From the NCBI GenBank assembly GCA_903872345.1, contig CAIQKM010000108.1, positions 124,001 to 188,000 on the forward strand: a stretch of 64,000 nt of DNA. The letters are read 5' to 3'. Both the position numbers and the translations under genes were made by a program. The stretch is from an uncultured Verrucomicrobia subdivision 3 bacterium. GTDB taxonomy: Bacteria > Verrucomicrobiota > Verrucomicrobiia > Limisphaerales > UBA11358. The notes under the pieces are model-generated. The model was given only the letters and a program-made list of their open reading frames with translations, made no database searches and was not told the DNA's origin. Shown piece by piece: positions 1 to 7,713 of this stretch. The first letter of the stretch is position 1, and the number at the start of each line of letters is the position of its first letter.

Positions 1-474
1 CACTCCTTTTTCCTTGAAGGCCTTGGCGATCAAGCCCAGGGTGTCGCCCTCCTGGATAACGTAGGGAAAGCAGTTTTGCGTCACCGCCGGTTCATCGGAA
101 GTTTTTGGGGTGGTGCCAGAGTGGTGCTGGCGGGGTTCGGCGATGCTGATTTTGCTCAGCTTCTCGAGGTTGGCCAGAATCAGCTCCTTGTCGGCCTGGC
201 GTTTGCGGTCGATTTCTTGCACCGCGTCCGCGAGCTTCTTCAAATCGGCGGTGCTGGCGCTGTCATTCACCTGCGGGGTGTTGACCTTGACGGCCAGATC
301 GGCGAGCTCCTTTTCCAGGGCTTCAATCCGTTTCGTCTGTTGCGACTGGGTCTCGATGAGATCCTGAATCTGGCCGCTAATCTTGTCCAACTGCTGTTGC
401 GTGCCCGAGTCTTGCGCCCGCACACCGGCGATCGCGAAGGTGAACACGCACGTCCAAAGTAAAATTCTTTTCAT
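1..474 (-). CDS. LysM-domain exported protein (C-terminal part cut by window edge)
   Basis: Reads open from an ATG at 474 to base 1, so only the first 158 residues are visible. Residues 1-20 form a signal peptide (MKRILLWTCVFTFAIAGVRA). Residues 21-110 are rich in Gln, Lys, Glu and Leu with heptad-like spacing (QDLIETQ, RIEALEKELADLAVKV) and probably form a coiled coil. The last residues, PYVIQEGDTLGLIAKAFKE, begin a LysM motif, which in known proteins binds peptidoglycan glycan chains. The likely role is an envelope protein that anchors to the cell wall through LysM. The gene diverges from radC across a 150 bp gap (475-624). Function beyond LysM binding is not visible. Confidence 0.75.
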   Translation of the reverse strand, partial: MKRILLWTCVFTFAIAGVRAQDSGTQQQLDKISGQIQDLIETQSQQTKRIEALEKELADLAVKVNTPQVNDSASTADLKKLADAVQEIDRKRQADKELILANLEKLSKISIAEPRQHHSGTTPKTSDEPAVTQNCFPYVIQEGDTLGLIAKAFKEKGV

Positions 475-624
475 GGGAGGAATGAAAAACCCGTTTGCCC
501 TCCGCGTCAAGCCGAGTTGCGAAGCAGCGGGTGAAAATTGGCGCGGAGCGGTAAGAAATTTAATTTTTGAAGAGCCTGACAGAATTTTCGTGTCTTTTCC
601 CCGGCGTGCGGGTAAATCATTGCC

Positions 625-1335
625 ATGCAAGACTCTTTGCGGCTAAAAGATCAACCGGCCAGCGAACGGCCGCGGGAACGGCTGGCGGCGCTGGGCGCGG
701 ATGCCCTGAGCCATGCGGAATTGATCGCGATCCTGTTGCGCACGGGGTTGAAGGGCGTGAATGCGGTCGAGATCGGCAAACAGTTGGTGCATAAATTCGG
801 GACGTTGCAGGGGCTGGCGCAGGCCTCGGTCGCGGACCTGTGCAAGGTGAAGGGCATCGGCCGCGACAAGGCGGTGACGCTGGTGGCGGCGTTTGCGCTG
901 GCGCGAAAGATGGCGGGCGAGCTGCAGTACGAATCGCCGGTGCTCGACAATCCCGAAAGCGTGGCGCGGCTCTTGCGCGACCAGAATCTGGGGAAACCGG
1001 TGGAGACCCTGCAAGTGCTGCTGCTGAATACGCGGCGGCGGCTGATCCGGGTGGAGGAGATTTCCCAAGGCACGCTGGACACGCTGCTGGTGCATCCCCG
1101 CGAGGTGTTCAAATCTGCCATCGCGGCCAACGCGGCATCGCTGGTGCTGGCGCACAATCATCCGAGCGGCGATCCGAGTCCGAGCGAAGCGGACATCAAG
1201 GTGACGCGGGATTTGATCCGCGCGGGGCAGTTGTTAAAAATCGAGGTGGTGGATCACATCATTTTGGGCCGGGCAACGGCCGAACGGGCGAAGGATTACA
1301 GTTCGTTGCGCGAGCTGGGTTATTTCGGCGGGTAA
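625..1335 (+). CDS. radC: RadC family JAB/MPN-domain protein
   Basis: A 236-residue protein of normal RadC length. Residues 20-95 hold the helix-hairpin-helix-like N-terminal part (VKGIGRDKA at 75-83). The C-terminal JAB/MPN domain carries the JAMM-type metal motif HNHPSGDPSPSEAD at 177-190. RadC was named as a DNA repair factor, but the repair role is disputed; the JAMM motif predicts a metallo-hydrolase fold of unknown substrate. The ATG at 625 is the first in frame after the divergent intergenic region. The 3' end overlaps the convergent alkB-like gene by 16 bp (1320-1335). Confidence 0.93.
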   Translation: MQDSLRLKDQPASERPRERLAALGADALSHAELIAILLRTGLKGVNAVEIGKQLVHKFGTLQGLAQASVADLCKVKGIGRDKAVTLVAAFALARKMAGELQYESPVLDNPESVARLLRDQNLGKPVETLQVLLLNTRRRLIRVEEISQGTLDTLLVHPREVFKSAIAANAASLVLAHNHPSGDPSPSEADIKVTRDLIRAGQLLKIEVVDHIILGRATAERAKDYSSLRELGYFGG

Positions 1336-1991
1336 GCGACAAAACCGGGGGATTTGACGCCGCCAGATTGGGGCCGCGTGGCTGGCTCTGATCGGACGAT
1401 GGTACGAAAAGTGAGATTGATGCGCGGCGTGGTGATTTTCTTTGATTTGGGCACGCTGTGCAGCCAGTGAGTTTGAGTGGCGTCTTTCATAACCAGCAGA
1501 CTGCCGTTTTCAAGGCTGAGGGAGACGGTCTGCCGGTTCTGCTTATGCTTCAGGCAAAATTTCCGCTCCGCCCCGAGGCTGAGGGAAGCGATGGTTGAAT
1601 TCGTGCCGAGGGCTTTTTCATCATCACTGTGCCAGCCCATGCCTTCATTGCCATCGTGATAGAGGTTGAGCAGGCAGGAATTGAATTTCGTGCCGGTCAG
1701 TGGCTCGACGATCGTTTTGAGCGCGAGCAATTCCGGATTCCAAAGCATGGCCTGCTTGGTGGCCCCGGAATAGGTGTAGAAATAATCTGAGTCGCCATAC
1801 CAGGCTGCTTTCCGGGCGGTAATGATGTGCTTGCCGAAAATGACGGCCTCGTCCTGCTTCCAAGGGACGCGGTGCAGCAGGGCCTCGTAATAATTTCGCG
1901 CAGCAGCCGGAGTGAGGATGGGACCATAATAATTCACCGTCCCGTCGCCGGGCAGCAGGTTCACGGCCGGATCATGACCAAACAAATCCAT
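1320..1991 (-). CDS. alkB: AlkB-like 2-oxoglutarate/Fe(II) dioxygenase (alkylated DNA repair)
   Basis: A 223-residue protein that fits the short, ALKBH2/3-like AlkB type. The iron ligands are visible as H121 and D123 (GWHSDDE) and H178 (HWLHSVP). The 2-oxoglutarate-binding arginines sit in PRINLTFR (R190 and R196). Family members remove methyl groups from 1-methyladenine and 3-methylcytosine by oxidation. The ATG at 1991 is chosen because it starts the conserved protein and lies 4 bp after the ada stop codon, so the two are almost certainly one transcript. The reading frame extends upstream to 2255, but that part overlaps ada and is not conserved in character. Confidence 0.9.
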   Translation of the reverse strand: MDLFGHDPAVNLLPGDGTVNYYGPILTPAAARNYYEALLHRVPWKQDEAVIFGKHIITARKAAWYGDSDYFYTYSGATKQAMLWNPELLALKTIVEPLTGTKFNSCLLNLYHDGNEGMGWHSDDEKALGTNSTIASLSLGAERKFCLKHKQNRQTVSLSLENGSLLVMKDATQTHWLHSVPKSKKITTPRINLTFRTIVRSEPATRPQSGGVKSPGFVAYPPK

Positions 1992-1995
1992 GGGG

Positions 1996-3078
1996 TTATT
2001 TGGCTTCGCGTTGCAACAGCTGGCGCTTCCGTTCCACCCCCCAGCGGTAGCCGGACAGGCTGCCATCCGTGCGCAGGGCGCGGTGGCACGGAATGGCCAC
2101 GGCAATTGTATTGGCCGCGCAGGCCGAGGCCACGGCGCGCACGGATTGAGGTGCACCGATGGCGGCGGCGACTTCGCTGTAGCTGGCCGTAGTGCCGGCG
2201 GGGATTTGGCACAACACCGACCAGACCCGCTGCCGGAAGGCAGTACCACGCACATCCAGCGGCAGGTTTAAACCGAGCTTGGGGGCTTCGACATACGCAA
2301 CCACTTGGGTGACCAACTGGTGGAACTGCGGGTCGCCATCAGTCAATTGTGCCTGGGGAAAACGGTCGTGCAGGTCCCGGCTGAGACGGTCTGGATCATC
2401 ACCGAGGGCAATGGCACAAACGCCTTTTTCCGAAGCGGCCACCAGAATGGAGCCGAGCGAACATTGGCTGAGAGCAAAACGAATGGCCTCCCCAGCCCCG
2501 CCTTGGCGAAACCGTTTCGGGGTCATGCCCAGCAACCGTGAAGATTCCGCGTAGAAACGGCCGTTGGAATTATAGCCCGCCGCGTATATGGCTTCTGTGA
2601 TGGTGCCGGGTTTGGGCAAAGCCTGGCGCATCTGTTCGGCACGGTGAGCCAAGGCATACGCCTTCGGGGTGAGGCCGGCAAGCTTGGTGAATACCCGGTG
2701 AAAATGGAAGCGACTCAGGCCGGCTGCCTTGGCCAGAGCCGCCAGGCTGGGGGACGTCTCCGCTGTTTCAATGGCCCGGCACGCTGCCGCCACTTTGGTG
2801 GCGTACTGCTCGGTCAGGGCCGGGCCGTTGGGCTGGCAGCGTTTGCACGCCCGGAAACCGGCGCCTTCCGCCTCCGCACACTTAGCGTGAAACCGGACAT
2901 GCTCACGCCGCGCCCGCCGCGCCGCACAAGACGGACGACAATACACGCCGGTGGTTTTCACCGAATAATAAAATACTCCATCGGCTTTGGCATCGCGCCG
3001 GACCACGGCAAGCCAGCGCTGATGATCGCTGACGTAACGGCCAGTGACAGCTTTTCGAACTTGGTTGGCAATCTTCAT
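1996..3078 (-). CDS. ada: Ada: bifunctional methylphosphotriester/O6-methylguanine-DNA methyltransferase and AraC-type regulator
   Basis: A 360-residue protein with the full Ada layout. The N-terminal zinc module has four cysteines (C47, C51, C78, C81); C47 in VYCRPSC corresponds to the methylphosphotriester acceptor. An AraC-type helix-turn-helix region follows at about 95-190 (SLAALAKAAGLSRFHFHRVF). The C-terminal methyltransferase has the suicide-cysteine motif IPCHR (C331). In known systems, methylation of the N-terminal cysteine turns Ada into an activator of its own operon, here ada-alkB. The start at 3078 was preferred to 3261 because the longer form would overlap the preceding DUF4129 gene and adds no Ada sequence. 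An imperfect Ada-box-like AAAGCAAG lies in the 67 bp upstream, which is suggestive only. Confidence 0.93.
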   Translation of the reverse strand: MKIANQVRKAVTGRYVSDHQRWLAVVRRDAKADGVFYYSVKTTGVYCRPSCAARRARREHVRFHAKCAEAEGAGFRACKRCQPNGPALTEQYATKVAAACRAIETAETSPSLAALAKAAGLSRFHFHRVFTKLAGLTPKAYALAHRAEQMRQALPKPGTITEAIYAAGYNSNGRFYAESSRLLGMTPKRFRQGGAGEAIRFALSQCSLGSILVAASEKGVCAIALGDDPDRLSRDLHDRFPQAQLTDGDPQFHQLVTQVVAYVEAPKLGLNLPLDVRGTAFRQRVWSVLCQIPAGTTASYSEVAAAIGAPQSVRAVASACAANTIAVAIPCHRALRTDGSLSGYRWGVERKRQLLQREAK

Positions 3079-3145
3079 GGTTGCGCCGACAACATAGCAC
3101 TTCCCGGAAAATAAAAACTCCGGTTCTTGCTTTTGAATCCAAAAT

Positions 3146-4822
3146 TTACCTGGCGGTGAGGTACTGCCACAGCGAGCGCAGAAATTCCATATCGGTGCCC
3201 GGGGGCACGGCGGTGGCGTAGGCGGCGTAGCCGTGCAGGTAGCCGAGTTGGCGGAGGTCATCCGTCAGTTCGGGATATTGGTCGGCCAGATCGCGGCAGA
3301 ATTCGCGCGCGGTTTTTTCGGGCGCGGGTTGCTGCCCTTGTTGCACGGACCAGCTTTGCAGGGCTTCGTAGGTATAGAGGATCAACTGCTCCGGCGTCCA
3401 TATGCGGTCGTTGCCGGTGAGGAAAGGGTTTTGATACGCGGTGAAGGGCTGCCACCGGGGCGTGGTGGCCTCCGTCGCTGGCGCGGCAGCGCGTTTCCAA
3501 TTACCGCCGAAGGACAGGAGGTCGCGGAAGAACTGGCGCAAGGCATCCCAGAAAGACCGGGCCATTTGCAGCAACATTTCCCGATGGCGGAAAACCCACT
3601 GAACGATAAAGCCGATGGCCACGAGCCAGAAAATTACTTTCAAAACTTTTTGGCCGCCGGGCGGCATCGCGACCGGTGGCGGCGCCGTAGTGGGGGCGGA
3701 CTGGGACGGTTGATTTTCCGACGGCGGCGGGGCATTTTGACCGGAGGTATCCGGCTGGCCGGTGCTGCCGGTTTGATTGCCTGAGGGATTGGATGAGGAT
3801 TGGCTGTTGGTGGCGGCGGAGCCATCGCCGGGTTTTTGGCCTTGATCGGCCGGTGGCTGGCCCTTGTCAGTGCCGGACTGGCCATCGGGAGCTTGTCCCT
3901 GCTCGCCGGGGCGGCCGTTGCCTTTGCCGTGGGGATTGAGGGAGATGGCGTATTGGCTGGCGCGGCGCAGATTATAGTCCACCTGATAACCAAGTGATTT
4001 CCAGGCCGTGGTTACGCCGGGACGGGGCAGCAGAAGGGCGAGCAGCATGACGATGACGGCGATGCTGACGCCGAATTTCACCCAGCCGAGCATGATGGTG
4101 CCGGGCATGGGGAGAAAGCGCTGGCGCAAATAATGCCGCAACCCCAGAAAACTGGTGGTGAGCAGCAGGCCGAGCGCCGAGCCGAGGTAAACAAAGAGAT
4201 ACAGAAAGCACGTGCGATGGGCGGCGGCATCGCCGGCGGGCACCAGGGTTTCGCCAATGCCAAACAACGGCAACGCCGCCAGGGAAAAATAAATCAGCCA
4301 CACGCCGGGGGCTTGGGGCGGGCGCTTCTTTTTCTTCGCCGGTTCCAGGCTGGCTTTGCCTTTCGCGGCGGCGGCGACCGGGGCGCCGACATTCTTTTTG
4401 GAGGCGGTCAGTTTGGACCAGGCGGTTTGCAGCAGGCCGCGATCGGAGGTTTCCTCGACTTCTTCGAGTTGCGTGCAGTTCCAGGTCAGCTTATGGGCGC
4501 ACCACCAGAGGGTGACCAGCATGACCGCGCCCAAAATGTAGGCGGGGTGAACGGTCAGCAGGTAAAGCCAGGTAACGCCCGCCAGACAGAATCCGTAAAC
4601 CGCCGCCACGCCTGGCCCTTGCTCAATGCCAATGCGCGAGACCAGCACCACCGCCATGGTAAACCAGAACAACACCCAGCGAACGCTGTCAACGGCGCCG
4701 CCCCGATAGAACACCAGCACCAGGAAAGCGCAGAGGCTTTCCATGAGCAGGATGATCAGCGCCGGACTGAGGCTCATGACCAGGTAGTCGGCGGCCGTTC
4801 GTTGTGGTTTCACGGGCGTCAT
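3146..4822 (-). CDS. Multi-pass membrane protein with C-terminal DUF4129 domain
   Basis: A 558-residue membrane protein. Hydrophobic segments lie at about 14-37, 47-110, 172-225 and 245-267. A long low-complexity linker rich in Gly, Gln, Asn, Ser and Pro (about 290-385) follows, then a single membrane segment (about 388-410), then a soluble tail ending in the DUF4129-like signature (TAREFCRDLADQYPEL). DUF4129 is usually found at the C terminus of membrane transglutaminase-like proteins next to MoxR and DUF58 genes. I see no transglutaminase Cys-His-Asp core, so this appears to be a form lacking the enzyme domain. It starts 4 bp after the DUF58 stop codon and is the third gene of the operon. 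Confidence 0.8.
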   Translation of the reverse strand: MTPVKPQRTAADYLVMSLSPALIILLMESLCAFLVLVFYRGGAVDSVRWVLFWFTMAVVLVSRIGIEQGPGVAAVYGFCLAGVTWLYLLTVHPAYILGAVMLVTLWWCAHKLTWNCTQLEEVEETSDRGLLQTAWSKLTASKKNVGAPVAAAAKGKASLEPAKKKKRPPQAPGVWLIYFSLAALPLFGIGETLVPAGDAAAHRTCFLYLFVYLGSALGLLLTTSFLGLRHYLRQRFLPMPGTIMLGWVKFGVSIAVIVMLLALLLPRPGVTTAWKSLGYQVDYNLRRASQYAISLNPHGKGNGRPGEQGQAPDGQSGTDKGQPPADQGQKPGDGSAATNSQSSSNPSGNQTGSTGQPDTSGQNAPPPSENQPSQSAPTTAPPPVAMPPGGQKVLKVIFWLVAIGFIVQWVFRHREMLLQMARSFWDALRQFFRDLLSFGGNWKRAAAPATEATTPRWQPFTAYQNPFLTGNDRIWTPEQLILYTYEALQSWSVQQGQQPAPEKTAREFCRDLADQYPELTDDLRQLGYLHGYAAYATAVPPGTDMEFLRSLWQYLTAR

Positions 4823-4826
4823 CGTT

Positions 4827-6155
4827 TCACCTCACGAGGTTTTGGGCGCAGAGGTTCATGAGCGATTCCTCGGTATTGACCATGCGGAAATCAATTCCTT
4901 GGGCAAGGAGCATTTCAGCCCAGTCCGGCGGCTTGGCCCAGTCGGGAAGAACATCCACGTCATAAGTGACCACGACGGCGGTAACCAGAAAACCCTGCCG
5001 GGCCAGCGCACCGAGCGCGGCGGCCATGGTGGGGTTTACCCGGCGGAGGATGGCAACCACGGTGGCATCGCGCGGAATGCGCGGGGCAATCTCCAGCACC
5101 ATCTGGGAGAATTCCAAGCCATCGGTATGCTCCAACCGGGCGAGCATCTGGAGGATGCGGGTGAAGCGGTCCTGGCTTTTGCCGGTTTCCACGAGGACCG
5201 GCCGGAGTCGGTCTAGGGGATTGATGGCTTTGGCCTGGCGCATGGCTTCGGGACGGGAGAGAAATTCGGCCGTCCAGCCCTCTTCGCGGATACGGTCGGC
5301 GGCGTCGCGACCGTTGCTGGCGAAACCAATTTGCTGGCCGAGGAGGAAGACGGCGTTGGCGAGGGCGGCGACGGTTTTGATGGCCATTTCGGCGGAGACG
5401 GCGGCCCCGGCGCCGGCATAGCTGTCCGTGTGAAAATCCAGCAGGAAGGTGGCGCCGGCCACGCGGGAGCTGTCATACACGCGGCTATGGATTTCACCGG
5501 TGCGGGCGGTTGCAGGCCAATGAATGCGGTTGAGCGAATCGCCCTGCTGATACGGCCGGACGCCGGCGAGCCGGGTGGGATCTTCAAACAGCCGGTGCGC
5601 GACACGGATTTCGCCAATAGGCCGGCGCGACGCGAGATTGTAGCCGAGCAGCGGCACCACCTTGGGCAGCACCATGACAAAATGCGGTTCGGCCACCAGC
5701 CGGTAACGCCGGTGCAGGCCGAACATGTCGCCGGTCTCAATCAGCAGCGGGCCAAGCTGATAATAACCGCGCATCAGAAAGGTGACCTCGTAATCCACCA
5801 GCGGCACCTGTTCGCCGGGGGCGAGACGTTCGAGGCCGAGTCGAGGGCCATCCACCCGGATGCGCTGGGGCACTTGATTCAGGGCTTCCTGGGGTATGGC
5901 ATCTTCAATGAGCATCCATGGGACGGCGAGTTTGCCCGTGTTTTCGACGGTGACTTCCACGTGGGCTTTTTCGCCGATCTCCAGCAGTTCCACATCACAA
6001 GTGCGATGGGCGGTGATGTTTTCGGTCCAGACCCGGGAAAAGAAGCGGTTCAGCAACAGAATGCCGGCCAGCACGTACATGACATAGACCAGCAGGTTGA
6101 GCTTCAAGATCAACCCCAGCAGCAACAGGACGAACGTGCCGGCAATCCATTTCAT
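4827..6155 (-). CDS. DUF58 family protein
   Basis: A 442-residue protein with two N-terminal membrane segments (about 5-36), a beta-rich extracytoplasmic or adaptor part, and the DUF58 signature at about 198-230 (GVRPYQQGDSLNRIHWPATA). The remainder resembles a degenerate von Willebrand A fold. DUF58 proteins are encoded with MoxR ATPases in many bacteria and are thought to be scaffold or substrate partners of them. Its ATGA start/stop overlap with moxR (6152-6155) indicates translational coupling. Confidence 0.88.
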   Translation of the reverse strand: MKWIAGTFVLLLLGLILKLNLLVYVMYVLAGILLLNRFFSRVWTENITAHRTCDVELLEIGEKAHVEVTVENTGKLAVPWMLIEDAIPQEALNQVPQRIRVDGPRLGLERLAPGEQVPLVDYEVTFLMRGYYQLGPLLIETGDMFGLHRRYRLVAEPHFVMVLPKVVPLLGYNLASRRPIGEIRVAHRLFEDPTRLAGVRPYQQGDSLNRIHWPATARTGEIHSRVYDSSRVAGATFLLDFHTDSYAGAGAAVSAEMAIKTVAALANAVFLLGQQIGFASNGRDAADRIREEGWTAEFLSRPEAMRQAKAINPLDRLRPVLVETGKSQDRFTRILQMLARLEHTDGLEFSQMVLEIAPRIPRDATVVAILRRVNPTMAAALGALARQGFLVTAVVVTYDVDVLPDWAKPPDWAEMLLAQGIDFRMVNTEESLMNLCAQNLVR

Positions 6156-7282
6156 CGCGCAAACTGACCGGCGGCAATCGTCGGCACGGACACGGTATCC
6201 AGAATTTCCTTCAGGACGCCTTCCACGGTTTTCTTCCGCAGCCGGCTTTCCGGGCGAAGAATGATCCGGTGCCCCAGAACATAGGGAGCGATCTGCTTGA
6301 TGTCATCGGGCAGCACGAAATTGTAGCCGTGGATGGCGGCGAAGGCCTGGGAGCAGCGCAACAGGGCCATCGAGGCGCGCGGACTGCCGCCGAGCACGAT
6401 ATCGTAATGTTCGCGGGTGGCGTGCATGAGCTGGACGATGTAGCGGTTGACCTTGGGGTCCACGTAAACCTCGCGCACGGCGCGTTGGCAGGCGAGGATA
6501 TCCTCGGCGGTGGCGACGGTTTCCAGAGTTTCGATGGGATGCATCACTTGGAGCCGCTGGAGCATGGAAACTTCGTGCTCCAACTGGGGATAGCCGAGGC
6601 TCAGGCGCACCAGAAAGCGATCCAGTTGCGCCTCGGGCAGGGGGAAGGTGCCTTCATGATCAATCGGGTTCTGGGTGGCGATCAAAAAGAAGGGCGGGAA
6701 AAGCTCGTAGTTGTTGCCATCGGAGGTGACTTTGCGTTCCGCCATGGCTTCCAGCAGGGCGGCTTGGGCGCGCGGAGTGGCGCGGTTGATTTCGTCGGTC
6801 AGGACAATCTGGGCGAAGATGGGGCCGGGCCGGAATTCAAACTCGGTGGTCTTGGGATTGAAGATGCTGTTGCCGGTGATGTCGTTGGGCAGCAGGTCGG
6901 GGGTGCATTGGATGCGTTTGAAAGTGCAGCCAATGCTGCCGGCAATGGCGCGGGCGAGCATGGTTTTGGCCACGCCGGGGACGTCTTCCAGCAACACATG
7001 GCCTTCGGAACAATAGGCCATCATGGTGAGGATGATCTCGTTACGCTTGCCGACAATCACTTTTTCAATGTTGTCCACGATGCGGTTGACGGTGGCGGCC
7101 ACCGGCGAATCCACCGCCTCGCGTTTGGCGGGGGCCTGAAATTTGGGGATGCGAACGGCCTGGTCGCGGCCGCTCAGCACGGTGTTTTCCGCGCCACAAT
7201 GGGGGCAGAGGACGGATTTGGCGAAGGCATCGGCGGCAAATTCATAGACTTGGCCGCAGGAAACGCAATTGGTTTGAGGCAT
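6152..7282 (-). CDS. moxR: MoxR-family AAA+ ATPase with N-terminal zinc ribbon
   Basis: A 376-residue protein. Residues 1-36 form a zinc ribbon with two CxxC knuckles (C6/C9 and C26/C29), not part of the usual MoxR core. The AAA+ core shows a MoxR-type Walker A (VPGVAKTML, 101-109), Walker B (VLTDEINRA, about 160-168) and the sensor region TQNPIDHEGTFPLPEAQLDRF split across about 210-230. MoxR ATPases act as chaperones that load cofactors or mature envelope and metabolic complexes. It is the first gene of the moxR-DUF58-DUF4129 operon. The extra ribbon may recruit a specific client. Confidence 0.92.
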   Translation of the reverse strand: MPQTNCVSCGQVYEFAADAFAKSVLCPHCGAENTVLSGRDQAVRIPKFQAPAKREAVDSPVAATVNRIVDNIEKVIVGKRNEIILTMMAYCSEGHVLLEDVPGVAKTMLARAIAGSIGCTFKRIQCTPDLLPNDITGNSIFNPKTTEFEFRPGPIFAQIVLTDEINRATPRAQAALLEAMAERKVTSDGNNYELFPPFFLIATQNPIDHEGTFPLPEAQLDRFLVRLSLGYPQLEHEVSMLQRLQVMHPIETLETVATAEDILACQRAVREVYVDPKVNRYIVQLMHATREHYDIVLGGSPRASMALLRCSQAFAAIHGYNFVLPDDIKQIAPYVLGHRIILRPESRLRKKTVEGVLKEILDTVSVPTIAAGQFAR

Positions 7283-7713
7283 GGCGTCAGAGGATGAGGT
7301 TTCTAATCAAGGAGCTGAATCTCCGCCCGGACAGGCAAAGGGTCAAGTGCAATCCAGAAAACGCGCAACACATTGGCTGGGCTGACTCGCACCGGCTGGA
7401 TTTGGTCGGGAGATAGTCTGGCATAATAGATGTTCCTACGATAAGATACGGCCCCGGAGATAATCCTTTGAAGTATTTTTTGGGATATCCACCTGGTGGA
7501 AGCGGAAAAGTCGTCAAATTATGGCTGATGGAGGTCAATTCCAGCAAAGTCTGCCGCCGATCATGCAGGGGGTGGCATGTCGGTATAAGACTTTTTTCAT
7601 TAACAAGTTATCTGGATTTACTTTTAGAGCCGACCATTCCAGCCGTCTGCACCCAGCATTTAAGCTTGAATAACAGCAAAGCAGTTTGACAGTCTTATTG
7701 ATTCAGAAGTGAC
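7283..7713. other. Noncoding gap between moxR operon and GT117-like gene
   Basis: These 431 bp lie between divergently transcribed genes and must hold promoters for both. Short open frames exist on both strands but lack protein-like composition or recognisable motifs. A TTGACA sits at about 7687, but no convincing -10 box follows before the ATG at 7714. The stretch is AT-richer than the flanking genes. Nothing else is recognised. Confidence 0.5.

Noticed and set aside
7287..7689. Short open frames on both strands in the moxR/GT117 gap
   Set aside because: No recognisable motif, atypical composition, and mutual overlap; the region is better read as promoter DNA.
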